Positions 9,019 through 17,113 of a stretch of DNA of 21,231 nt are shown here, one piece after another. Position 1 is the first letter of the stretch. The number at the start of each line of letters is the position of its first letter. The stretch lies in the NCBI GenBank assembly GCA_001275005.1, contig JWZX01001257.1, positions 1 through 21,231 of the forward strand, read 5' to 3'. A model generated the notes under the pieces. It saw only the letters and a list, made by a program, of their open reading frames with translations. It did not search any database and was not told the DNA's origin. This stretch comes from Chrysochromulina tobinii. Taxonomy: Eukaryota; Haptophyta; Prymnesiales; Chrysochromulinaceae. The translations under genes and the position numbers were made by a program.

Positions 9019-9053
9019 TGAAGATTGCGGCTGACCTGATGAAGATCGCGAAC
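9012..9053 (+). repeat. 21-bp tandem duplication spanning the DENN stop codon
   Basis: GACCTGATGAAGATTGCGGC at 9012-9031 (plus one base) is followed directly by a second copy, GACCTGATGAAGATCGCGAA, from 9033. The TGA of the DENN gene lies in the first copy. The second copy is in the 3' untranslated region. The duplication leaves the protein end unchanged. Confidence 0.65.
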
Positions 9054-9296
9054 TTACAACTCGGCGTGTTTCATTCAAATATCGTAGGAGCAGTGGGTTG
9101 AAGGTATCCACACAACAAGAATATGCTTCCAGGTGGAGTACTGTTCAGACACAGAGTACGTGCAGGCTTTTATTTATCCATTGAAGGATTTGATTTGACT
9201 TGACTTGTCATCGAAGGCTTTGGCGGACTTGACTTGTCTTGACTCTCTTGGCGGGCGCTGTGCACAATTTGGGCTCAGCTTGCCGAGCGCGGATTG

Positions 9297-10436
9297 ATGT
9301 CCACGAAAACGGCCAGCAGCCCAGCGGCGCCCAAGTCGAACCGAAAGGGGCCCAAGTCGACGCGGGGCGAGTCCCCTAAGCGCTCCCAAAAATCGGCACG
9401 CAAGAAGGGTAAGACACCACGCGCCAAGCCGACCGGGGCGGGCGAGGGGCTCTCGAGCGAAGCTGCGATCCTGATGTCGGAAGTGTTCAAGACAAATCAC
9501 TCATCGGCACCGTCGGTGTCGGGCGTGGAGGATGAGACGGAATTGCAAGCCAAAGGCCTGCGCGAGCAAGGCAAGTATGGAGACGCCGAGCGGCTCTGGC
9601 GGCAGGTGCTTGCGGCACGCCGCACGGCCCTCGGGGATCGGCATGCGAGCACCGTGTCGACGCTCGACCAGCTGGGTGCAACGCTGTACATGAAGGGCGA
9701 CCTGGTGGGTGCCGAGGAGCTGCTGCTCGAGGCACTCGAGGCCCGTCGAGCGACTCTCGGCGACCAGCACCCTGACACGGTCGCGTCCGTCTCCTCGTGC
9801 GGAATGCTGCTCAAAGATATGGGAGACCTGGCGCGCGCGGAGCCGCTGCTGCGAGAGGCAGTGACGGCGATGCGCGAGTCGATCGGCGAGCACCACCCAG
9901 ACGCGCTCATTTGCATGGCGAACCTCGGCGTCCTGCTCAAGGACAAGGGCGATTTGGATGCTGCGGAACCGTTGTTGCGCGATGCGTTGCGAGCGATGCG
10001 TGAGACGCTCGGCGACGCGCACCCGGCGACGCTGGTCAATATCGTGCAGCTGGGCCTCGTGCTGATGGCCAAGAAGGAGTACGGCGTAGCAGAAGGGTTA
10101 CTGGTCGAGGCGCTCCAGGCATGCCGCTTTCATTTTGGAGACGCGCACCCCCAGACGCTCGCCTCGATCACGCACCTCGCCTCGCTCTACGAGGCCACGG
10201 GCGACATTGAGACCGCGCTGCCACTGCACCAGGAGGTCCTCGCCGGCTTCGAAGCGACCAACCACCCGATGACCGTGCGTTGTGCCGACCATGTCTCGAC
10301 CCTCCTCCGTGCCATCAGCCGGGAAGACGAGGCGGATGCGCTCTTCTCAAAGTTCCGCGAATGGACGTTCGAGCCTGAGACAGATGCGGCGATCGACGCG
10401 GTAGCCGAAGATGATGAGCCCGAGCTTCTCAGCTGA
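9297..10436 (+). CDS. Kinesin-light-chain-like tetratricopeptide repeat protein
   Basis: The frame opens at TTG 9294 but the first ATG is 9297; stop TGA 10434-10436; 379 residues. Residues 1-50 are basic and rich in Ser/Pro/Lys. About residues 82-360 hold seven 42-residue TPR units of the kinesin-light-chain type, with the recurring signature A-E-x-L-x(3)-A-L-x(3)-R-x(2)-L-G-D-x-H-P-x-T (for example LLLEALEARRATLGDQHPDT). The last unit is degenerate and an acidic tail follows. Such arrays are protein-protein scaffolds. They are shared by true kinesin light chains and by a very large set of algal and bacterial proteins, so cargo adaptor function is not established. There is no heptad coil of the kind used to bind kinesin heavy chain, which argues against a bona fide light chain. 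The gene lies 278 bp downstream of the DENN gene on the same strand. Confidence 0.82.
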   Translation: MSTKTASSPAAPKSNRKGPKSTRGESPKRSQKSARKKGKTPRAKPTGAGEGLSSEAAILMSEVFKTNHSSAPSVSGVEDETELQAKGLREQGKYGDAERLWRQVLAARRTALGDRHASTVSTLDQLGATLYMKGDLVGAEELLLEALEARRATLGDQHPDTVASVSSCGMLLKDMGDLARAEPLLREAVTAMRESIGEHHPDALICMANLGVLLKDKGDLDAAEPLLRDALRAMRETLGDAHPATLVNIVQLGLVLMAKKEYGVAEGLLVEALQACRFHFGDAHPQTLASITHLASLYEATGDIETALPLHQEVLAGFEATNHPMTVRCADHVSTLLRAISREDEADALFSKFREWTFEPETDAAIDAVAEDDEPELLS

Positions 10437-10886
10437 GCTCGGAGTGAAGCTCGGAGCGAGCGGTGGGCTGAATCTCTTGAGGCGTAACAACTGTCTCTCG
10501 ACTGTGTTCTGTGACGCTCACGCTCGCAGTGGCGATTCCTCAGATCATCGACGACGGCTCGATCGACGTATCACCGGTGGACGGTGATATTAGGGCTGTT
10601 CGGGGGCATGAGCTCAGTGAAGGTTTTCCAGATTTGTTATACACGTGAATTCAACAATTGGAATATAATTTGTGAAACGAGGTCAAGCGAAGGCGAGGGC
10701 GAGGACGCCAGCTCGCCAGGTGGTGAGGTGCGGTGCAGCGACCACGCCAGGAACAGCAGGAAGTACGCTGGCTATAGTACGGGACGGCTTCAAGAAATGG
10801 AAGCTGTGCGCTCCACATCGCGAGCTTGAGTAAGAAGCGTTGTTGAACGTCTACGAGGTGTGAAATCCAATGGGTGACTTGTGAAT
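10437..10886. other. Spacer before the CCDC81-like gene
   Basis: About 450 bases hold no convincing gene. Just after the TPR stop there is a short direct repeat (AGCTCGGAGTGA then AGCTCGGAGCGA, about 10437-10462). The stretch 10570-10680 is AT-richer and probably belongs to the promoter of the following gene. A CACCGGTG palindrome lies at about 10572-10579. Confidence 0.4.
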
Positions 10887-12620
10887 ATGAAAGGTATCTT
10901 TGCCAATGTAAACCGTCAAAAAGCGTCAATGGACTCGGACCTCTCCCGCTCCGTCTGGCACACGGCATGTGACCACATCTTCTCCGAGCTGTGCGAGAGC
11001 CGCGGCGTGGCGGTGCCCGATCTGGGAACCTTCTCGATCGACGTGATCACGACCTTCCACGGCACACAGGGCACACGGATTGAGAGGCGCCCAAGCCTGA
11101 CACTCTCGGCCAACTTTGAGAAACTCGGCGTGCGCCTGCCGGCGGCACGTCCAGCGGCCGGTGGAACGCGTCTCATCGGCTGGCAGCAGATCGCCCTGAA
11201 ATGCGGCGAGGCTGTCGACCGGGATCTGGCGCGGCGCTTGGTCGCCTCCTTGCTCGCCGGGTTTGCGAGCCAGGTGGCTGCAATGGCCGCGTCCGGCGCG
11301 CGATCGAGCTCAAGCCTCGACCTCGGCCGCTGCGGCACGTTGCGGATTGTGCGCTGCGGCGAGCCGAGCCGGCCTCGCTGGCGAGAGCCACGTGTGCAGT
11401 TTTCGTCGGAGCTGCTCGACGCCGTTCGACGCGGCGGCGGACCGCACGCCACATCCTCGGGTGTTGCGGCGGCGGTGGAACCACGCCGTGTTGCGCTTGG
11501 CCTCGCCTCCTCTGGTCGACCGCTACGTAGCGAGCGAGAAAACGACGAGGCCGACGACGAGCGAGGCGGCGTTATCGGCGACGGAGCGGACGCCGCCGCT
11601 GACGATGAGGGTGGCAGCTCTTTCATCTCTCTGGAACGTCTGAGCCGACTCATGGCGCTCGGTGGCACCGCATGGGCTGAGACGGTCCAGGCGGCCGCAC
11701 CACCCGACGCGCGTGCAGCACAGCTCGCCCCGGAGCCGCCAGATGTGGGCGAGGCCGCAGCGCTCGCGGCGCTGGCCGCGTCGGATGAAGCGCTCGCTAC
11801 CGAGAAAGTCGCCGCCGCCGGCACCGCCATCCTCGTTGACAAAGTTGCCAACCTCCAAACTGCGCGCCCGTTCTCAGCCGCCGGCAGGTTGCGCCTGCCG
11901 TTAGACGCGTTGCCGCGGGCGCCACCCGAAGCGGACGAATGGGCCGTGTACAAGAACATGAGCGCATGGCACTACGAGGTGCCGACATGGCTGTTGCCTA
12001 CCGCTGAGCGGCGCCAACGTGCGCTGCTCGATGAAGACAACCTACGCGCCGCACGCCTCCGTCGCGCCTTCAGCGCCAAGGCGACCGCCCGCGGAGCGCC
12101 AGGGGCGCCCGTGCGTCACTCGGGCGAACGCGCGGAGGCGGGAGTGCTGACGCTTCTTCGTCGTCTCTCGCCTCGCATGCAAGTGCTCACCACGGCGCAC
12201 CCCGGAGAAGAAACGCTTCGTCGTCGTCTCCCGACCCCATCCGGCCTGGCGGCCGAGGCACCGTCGGGCAAAGGCGCCGCCACACGTGCGGGCGTCACAC
12301 GTGCGGGCACGGCGCGCGAGAAGCCACGCGAGCCTGACTCGACGCACGATGACGAGCCGTTGGACGAGACGCCCCTCACGTCGGAGGTGCGAGCTCTGCT
12401 CGAGCAGAAGCACGTGCTCGAGGCGAGGCTGCTCACGCTCGAGCTGCAGCTCGTCGAGACGGCGAGTGTGCACTCCCGAGCCTCTACCCGAGCGCCGTCC
12501 CGAGCATCTGCGCGAGCGTCCGTCGCCTCTGCCCGCTCGTCGAGGGCGACGGCACGCCGCTCGGAGGCTGCGAGCATGCATGCGTGCATGCGCCTTTCGC
12601 AGGCTTCGAGCATTGCATGA
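10887..12620 (+). CDS. CCDC81-like tandem HU-domain protein
   Basis: First ATG of the frame is 10887 (the frame opens at GTG 10881); ATG 10929 is an alternative. Stop TGA 12618-12620; 577 residues. Two tandem HU-like domains of the eukaryotic CCDC81 type are visible. The first spans about residues 16-84 (RGVAVPDLGTFSID, RRPSLTLSANFEKLGV) and the second about 96-180 (GWQQIALKCGEAVDRD, LDLGRCGTLRIV, VQFSSELLDAV). In this family the bacterial HU DNA-binding fold has been reused in eukaryotes, and vertebrate CCDC81 is centrosome/cilium-associated. A disordered Ala-rich middle follows, then a short patch (WAVYKNMSAWHYEVPTWLLP, about 357-376) and a C-terminal coil (LEQKHVLEARLLTLELQLVE, about 500-520) with a Ser/Arg/Ala-rich tail. 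A cytoskeletal or ciliary role is inference from the family. Confidence 0.75.
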   Translation: MKGIFANVNRQKASMDSDLSRSVWHTACDHIFSELCESRGVAVPDLGTFSIDVITTFHGTQGTRIERRPSLTLSANFEKLGVRLPAARPAAGGTRLIGWQQIALKCGEAVDRDLARRLVASLLAGFASQVAAMAASGARSSSSLDLGRCGTLRIVRCGEPSRPRWREPRVQFSSELLDAVRRGGGPHATSSGVAAAVEPRRVALGLASSGRPLRSERENDEADDERGGVIGDGADAAADDEGGSSFISLERLSRLMALGGTAWAETVQAAAPPDARAAQLAPEPPDVGEAAALAALAASDEALATEKVAAAGTAILVDKVANLQTARPFSAAGRLRLPLDALPRAPPEADEWAVYKNMSAWHYEVPTWLLPTAERRQRALLDEDNLRAARLRRAFSAKATARGAPGAPVRHSGERAEAGVLTLLRRLSPRMQVLTTAHPGEETLRRRLPTPSGLAAEAPSGKGAATRAGVTRAGTAREKPREPDSTHDDEPLDETPLTSEVRALLEQKHVLEARLLTLELQLVETASVHSRASTRAPSRASARASVASARSSRATARRSEAASMHACMRLSQASSIA

Positions 12621-13057
12621 GACGATGAGCGCTGATGGTGATGCCGGTCCCGGCCCCGGTGGCCCCCGGGTGGTCCCGGTGTTGCAAACAGACTGCGGAC
12701 TCCTGAATACCTCCGACATGACCTCTCGCTCCCGTCATACTGAGCGATGACGCGGTCCGAGGCGAGAGGGTCAGGGAGCGCGGCGACGGAGCTCCCGGTC
12801 GACGTCGTAGTACTGGCGACGCGAGACGTAGGGAGAGGAGAGAGAGGAGTCAGATTCCCCGGCGCGGTGTCGGTCTACCCCTGGGCGCTGGGCCGCCCCC
12901 CGGGGCTCCGCGCGGGTCGGCGGACGCGGAACCGTTGAAAACCCGCGTTACGTCCGCCCGCGTCCGCCCCCGCGCGACTGTGTAACTAATGGTTGCAGCT
13001 CTCGCCGGGTTCCCAAATTCTTGCCATTACCCACGCACATAGCCCTTTACACCTACG
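12621..13057. other. Convergent intergenic region
   Basis: About 440 bases lie between the 3' ends of the CCDC81-like gene (+) and the membrane-protein gene (-), so it should hold two 3' untranslated regions. It is very GC-rich. An 11-bp inverted repeat (GGCGGACGCGG-type arms at 12919-12929 and 12958-12968, 28-nt loop) could form a hairpin. No gene is seen. Confidence 0.45.
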
Positions 13058-14734
13058 TCATGCCATTTCTGGAAAAGGCAACGCCGGGCGGAGCTCGCTG
13101 GTGCCCGCACTCAGGTCCCAAACGCCATAGCTCAGGGGCGAAACGGTGGTGACGCGCTCGAAGGCGTCCCGACGGATCGGTGCGAAGGGCTCGGGCGGCA
13201 GCAGATGCATGAACAGGATCGTGTGCATCGGAAATTGCGTCATGTGCGCGTCCCAGACGGCGTCTGTGAAGGCGAAGACGGTGGCGCGCTCGCCCGCCGC
13301 GAAGTGGTGCGGTGCGCACAGCAATTCCCCTTGACGATCGTAGTAATAGCTCTGCGCACCGTCGCGCTCCGAGAAAAACATGGGCGTCGACGCGTTGTCG
13401 TGGCAGATCAGCTCGTCCGCCGCACGCGCCATCAGCGCAGCGCGCAGCGCGGACACGTCTTCACACCAGCGTGGGGCTGCCTGCTGCATCGTCTTCACAC
13501 CTGCCTGCAGCATCGTCGGCGCGCGCGTACAGTTAGCAATGCCCAAACCGAAGCTGTCGGGATGTTGCTCGCCGCGGAGGAGCAGGACGCCAGTGAGGCG
13601 TGCACGGTGGCTGTGCAACCACGCGGGTGGCACAATGCGCCCTCCGCTCGCCATCGTCACCGTCCACCACATGAGCGTGGGGGACGGGCTGACAGGATAA
13701 CGTGCGAGCATATCTCGTTCGCAGGCGGCCGTGTAGGGATACCAGATGAGGAGCTTGCCGATCGGAGTGCACGGCGTGGGCGCGAGCACGAAACGCACGC
13801 GCAGCCAGAAGCGCAGCGGCGACGGCGCGACCGAAGAAGACGGCCGGGAGTCGACAAACTGCGCGAACACGTTGAGGGGCTCAGCGCCTCGCACGCGGCA
13901 GAAGCCCGCAGGCGTGGCTGTAGTGTAGCCGCGCTCCGTGCGGCGGTAGTCGCCGTGGGTCTCCATGTAGTGCTGCTGTGAGCCCGCTGCGAAAAGGGTG
14001 CCTCGCACCACGTGGATGTGGTGTACGTGCAGTGGCGGGAAGGTCAAGGAGACGCCGGTCTCGTCCACTCCATCGGCTGTGAACTCGAGCACACCCTCTG
14101 CCTGGGCGAGTGGGTTGGTGGGGAGGCTGTCGAGGATCTGCTGGGGCAGCCATGCGCTGATCCACTCACCTGGCATGGTGCTAATGGGGCCGAACCATAG
14201 TGTGTGCTTCGAGGGCGACGAGGCGCTTGTGACGAAGGCACGGTGCATCCCGTCGACGCCTTCCTGGCAAGCGTCCGGCGTGCTCTGCATGAGGCGGATG
14301 CACTCATCGAGCTTTTCAAATGGAGTCGACTCCACAGCATCGTGCACGCCGTATGGAGCAGCGATGCGGGGAGCCGAGGGGTCCGCGAAGGCGGGCAAGG
14401 ATAGTGTCGGAGGCAAGGCTGGCAGAGGAGGAGGCCGTGCCGGGTATGCTGCGTCCACTGGCCGTTGGGACGACTTCAACCGAAAGAAACTTGGAACGCC
14501 ATGTTCGGTCTTGAGTGCGTACAGCAGAATGCCCGCACCAAGCACGAAACACAGCATTCGGGACGCAGTCCGGACCCCAGGAGCTCGCTGCTGACAGAGC
14601 CATCGCACACGCGGGCGTGAATCGCGGCCGCCGTGAACCGTGCTTTCGGCAGCGGCGACATCCTCCCCATCAGCACCTGCCCCGTCGACGATGGTGAGCG
14701 GTCGGAACGAGCCCTTCCCCAACGACGGCGACAT
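13058..14734 (-). CDS. Single-pass membrane protein with His-rich motifs, function unknown
   Basis: First ATG is 14734 (the frame opens two codons earlier at TTG), stop TGA 13058; 558 residues. A ~58-residue N-terminal tail, then a hydrophobic segment at about 60-75 (MLCFVLGAGILLYAL) preceded by Arg, suggests a type II signal-anchor with a large lumenal or extracellular part. A Pro-rich stalk follows. The ectodomain has His clusters: HVHHIH at about 236-241, HYMETHGD at about 255-261 and WLHSH at about 372-376, plus FPMHTILFMH nearer the C-terminus, and several Cys. HH...HxH...M arrangements are found in copper type II monooxygenases (PHM/DBH fold) and related plant Nod19-type proteins. Together with the WWTVTMASGG and GVLLLRG context this suggests a metal-binding beta-sandwich, but I cannot assign the family. 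Nearest neighbours on the same strand are unrelated. Confidence 0.65.
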   Translation of the reverse strand: MSPSLGKGSFRPLTIVDGAGADGEDVAAAESTVHGGRDSRPRVRWLCQQRAPGVRTASRMLCFVLGAGILLYALKTEHGVPSFFRLKSSQRPVDAAYPARPPPLPALPPTLSLPAFADPSAPRIAAPYGVHDAVESTPFEKLDECIRLMQSTPDACQEGVDGMHRAFVTSASSPSKHTLWFGPISTMPGEWISAWLPQQILDSLPTNPLAQAEGVLEFTADGVDETGVSLTFPPLHVHHIHVVRGTLFAAGSQQHYMETHGDYRRTERGYTTATPAGFCRVRGAEPLNVFAQFVDSRPSSSVAPSPLRFWLRVRFVLAPTPCTPIGKLLIWYPYTAACERDMLARYPVSPSPTLMWWTVTMASGGRIVPPAWLHSHRARLTGVLLLRGEQHPDSFGLGIANCTRAPTMLQAGVKTMQQAAPRWCEDVSALRAALMARAADELICHDNASTPMFFSERDGAQSYYYDRQGELLCAPHHFAAGERATVFAFTDAVWDAHMTQFPMHTILFMHLLPPEPFAPIRRDAFERVTTVSPLSYGVWDLSAGTSELRPALPFPEMA

Positions 14735-14773
14735 GATCAAGAAGAAAGAAGACGAGCATTAGGGACGAAGTGG

Positions 14774-14799
14774 TTACCGGTACTGTACTGTACCGGTAA
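14774..14799. promoter_or_regulatory. 10-bp inverted repeat TTACCGGTAC/GTACCGGTAA upstream of the membrane-protein gene
   Basis: Perfect arms at 14774-14783 and 14790-14799 flank a 6-nt centre, 40-65 nt before the ATG at 14734. Each arm contains ACCGGT, itself palindromic. Similar ACCGG elements lie before other start codons in this window. Position and symmetry suit a dimeric regulator or core promoter element; this is inference. Confidence 0.45.
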
Positions 14800-14954
14800 G
14801 TGTCTTTTAACAGCTCCATCCTCCAAAAGTTGTTCCATGAGATCATACCACGTGGGCAAACGACACGGTGAAGTCACGCAGTCGCCTCATTGGCTTATTT
14901 CTCACTGAATGGAACTCACTACTTGCTCACTGTGCTAAACCTGAAGCCTCACGC

Positions 14955-16913
14955 TCAGTTCGCGTCAACGACCTCGAAGTCGTCCTCTGCCGGCGGGGCG
15001 GGGGCCTGCTTCGCGACCATCTCGAACGCGCCTTCCTTCGGCGCGAACGCGTAGTCCTTGAATGGACCCGCCTCGAGGGCCGCGAGTTGCAGGCGCACCG
15101 CGTCGAACACGGCATCGTCGAGCGCCGTCCGGAGGGTCTGCTCGGGCGTCGGGCCGGAGCGCACGACCTTGGTCGTGGTCTGGATCGAGCCGTCGGGCAT
15201 CACCGCCGTCTCGGTAACTTCCTCCTCGTCGCCGACCAGGTCGGCGCCCGACACGACCAGCTTGAGCAACGCCGGCGAGTAGCCTGAGAGGAGCTGCACG
15301 TTGGGCGTGTCCTTGGCCACCGGGAAGCCTACCGTGTTCGCGCGCAGGTTCCAGAAGATAATGCGCGGGGCCGCGTACGGCGCACCGCACACTCGCTGGC
15401 CCACCTCGGCGAACCGACGCTGGAGGCGCTCGAAGGCGGTCTCCCACCTTCCGCCATGGCCGCGCGCCTCATCGAACTGCATGTCGCTGAAGACGATCAG
15501 GTTGGGTACCTCGTCGGGCGGCAGCTTGGCCGCCTCGGCCGCCCCGAGGATGCGCTCACACGCGGCCTCGAAGTTGGTCGACCCCCCCCAGGGCGCCTGC
15601 TCGCACGCGCGCACCTTGTCACGGATGCTCGTGTGCGACGACAGGTCGACCCAGTTGGGCTCCGACTCGAAGGTCAGCACGCGATCGCGGAAGGTTGGCG
15701 CCGCGAGCTCGGACACGAGGATTCCGAGCGCGATAGCAGCCTCCATCGGCGTGCCACTCATCGAGGCCGAAACGTCGACCAACGCTACGAGCTTGCCCAG
15801 GTCCACGTGCTTGGGCAGAGCCCGCTCGAGCGCCGCAAGCGAGCCGAGGCCAGCTGCAGCGGGTGCCGCCGCCTCGAGGACTTGGAGATCGCGAAGTTCC
15901 GCAGCCTTGCGCATCGCCTCGAGCGTGCCCGCGCGAAGCGATGCCCACTGCGCGTTCATCAGGTCCGCCTCGAGCGTCGAGAGCGAGCCCCCCATGCAAT
16001 GCTGCACGATCTCGTGCGGCATCAGCGCCTTGCCCTGCACGCCCTTCTTGCTCACGATCGCCTCGCGCAGGTGCAGGCGGGCGGCGACGCGGGCGGGGTC
16101 GTCCGGGTGCCGGTTACCCGTGGCATCCTGAGCCGGCTTGAGCACACCCTTAAGCTCCTCATTGAGGAACGCCTTGCGGTGGCGCTGCAGGCAAAGCGAC
16201 GCGACACGATCGAAGCGAATCTCCTCCCACCGGCCCGCAGCCATCAGCACCTCAGTTGTGCAGAGCTGACTGTTCAGGCACGAGCACAGCTTGCGGTACT
16301 TGCGTGCTGAGGCAGCCGGGTTGGCGGAGCCGAAGAGCCGCTGCGCAAGGCGCTGGGCCAAGCGCAGCGGACCCTTGTCAAATTTCGTGCCCTCTCGGGG
16401 TGCATACTTCGCCACCAGCGAGAGGCTCGGGATTCGCTTATCCGCCGTGGCAGCTGAGCTCTCCGCCTCGTCCGCCAAGAGTTGCTGACAGATGAGCTCT
16501 TCGCTCTTGTCGGCTAGCGCCCGAGGGCAGTCGTCCGACGCGAGCAGGTGAACGAGGTCCTTCCAGTATCCGTAATGCGGGAGCAGGCCCAGCACTGCGG
16601 CCACGGATTCCTCGCCGAACTCCTTGGCGCAGAGCTTCAGGAGCTGGTACGTGAGCTCTTTCTCACCCTTGCCGTGGCCACGAGTGGCGCGGGTCTGGAA
16701 TGCGAGCAAGATCAGGTCCGCCTTTGCCTCCGGCTTGGTCGCCTCGGTGACCGCGGCAGAAAAGAGGCTTGCCAACTCTTCGGCGTCGAGCCCGCGAACG
16801 AGCTTGAAGAAGAGGTCGAGCAGGCCCGAGCTGGTCTTCTTCAGGCACGCGTCGCCGTTGGAAGTGACGGTGCGCGAGTCGACGAGGTCCATGGTAGCGA
16901 TGAAGGCGCTCAT
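14955..16913 (-). CDS. DUF2828/UCP015417 family protein with TROVE-like region and vWA domain
   Basis: The frame opens at GTG 17033 but the first ATG is 16913; stop TGA 14955; 652 residues. The N-terminal helical part carries family hallmarks: TSNGD at 17-21, a Leu-rich helix (LLDLFFKLVRG), RATRGHGKGEKEL at 75-87 and GYWKDL at 115-120. This layout is related to the TROVE module of Ro60. The C-terminal half is a von Willebrand factor A domain with a complete MIDAS: DVSAS at 380-384, Thr446 in GGSTNF, and Asp477 in FSDMQFD. Ro-type proteins bind small structured RNAs. For DUF2828 proteins, found in plants, algae, fungi and some viruses, the role is not established, so RNA binding is inference. 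A conserved-looking acidic C-terminus follows. The gene lies 200 bp downstream of the DHHC gene on the same strand. Confidence 0.82.
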   Translation of the reverse strand: MSAFIATMDLVDSRTVTSNGDACLKKTSSGLLDLFFKLVRGLDAEELASLFSAAVTEATKPEAKADLILLAFQTRATRGHGKGEKELTYQLLKLCAKEFGEESVAAVLGLLPHYGYWKDLVHLLASDDCPRALADKSEELICQQLLADEAESSAATADKRIPSLSLVAKYAPREGTKFDKGPLRLAQRLAQRLFGSANPAASARKYRKLCSCLNSQLCTTEVLMAAGRWEEIRFDRVASLCLQRHRKAFLNEELKGVLKPAQDATGNRHPDDPARVAARLHLREAIVSKKGVQGKALMPHEIVQHCMGGSLSTLEADLMNAQWASLRAGTLEAMRKAAELRDLQVLEAAAPAAAGLGSLAALERALPKHVDLGKLVALVDVSASMSGTPMEAAIALGILVSELAAPTFRDRVLTFESEPNWVDLSSHTSIRDKVRACEQAPWGGSTNFEAACERILGAAEAAKLPPDEVPNLIVFSDMQFDEARGHGGRWETAFERLQRRFAEVGQRVCGAPYAAPRIIFWNLRANTVGFPVAKDTPNVQLLSGYSPALLKLVVSGADLVGDEEEVTETAVMPDGSIQTTTKVVRSGPTPEQTLRTALDDAVFDAVRLQLAALEAGPFKDYAFAPKEGAFEMVAKQAPAPPAEDDFEVVDAN

Positions 16914-17021
16914 CCGTCGGAAAAGTGCGCGGATTGAGAAGGACTCGAGCACACACGGGAAAAAGCGCGCTCGCTTTTCCACCCCCAGAAAATTTGTCAA
17001 TTCTCTCACCGATCCGTACCT

Positions 17022-17040
17022 GCTGTAACGCACCGGGTGA
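17022..17040 (-). promoter_or_regulatory. Upstream element shared with the DHHC gene
   Basis: Plus-strand GCTGTAACGCACCGG at 17022-17036 matches GCCGTAACGTACCGG at 18281-18295 in 13 of 15 positions. One lies about 110-125 nt before the DUF2828 gene start, the other 14-28 nt before the DHHC gene start, in the same orientation relative to both genes. A shared promoter or initiator element is the simplest reading. Confidence 0.35.
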
Positions 17041-17113
17041 CCGGGATCGGACGGTTAGGTTACCCCCCTCATACCAGTCGAGTGGGCAAAGGTCACGGTC
17101 GGAGTCACGGGTG

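Noticed and set aside
12747-12938. Small plus-strand frame after the CCDC81-like gene
   Set aside because: Only 63 codons with GC-driven composition in a convergent spacer; no support.
15456-16310. Plus-strand frame of 284 codons opposite the DUF2828 gene
   Set aside because: No motif; the minus strand carries NGD, GKGEK and MIDAS signatures across the same bases.
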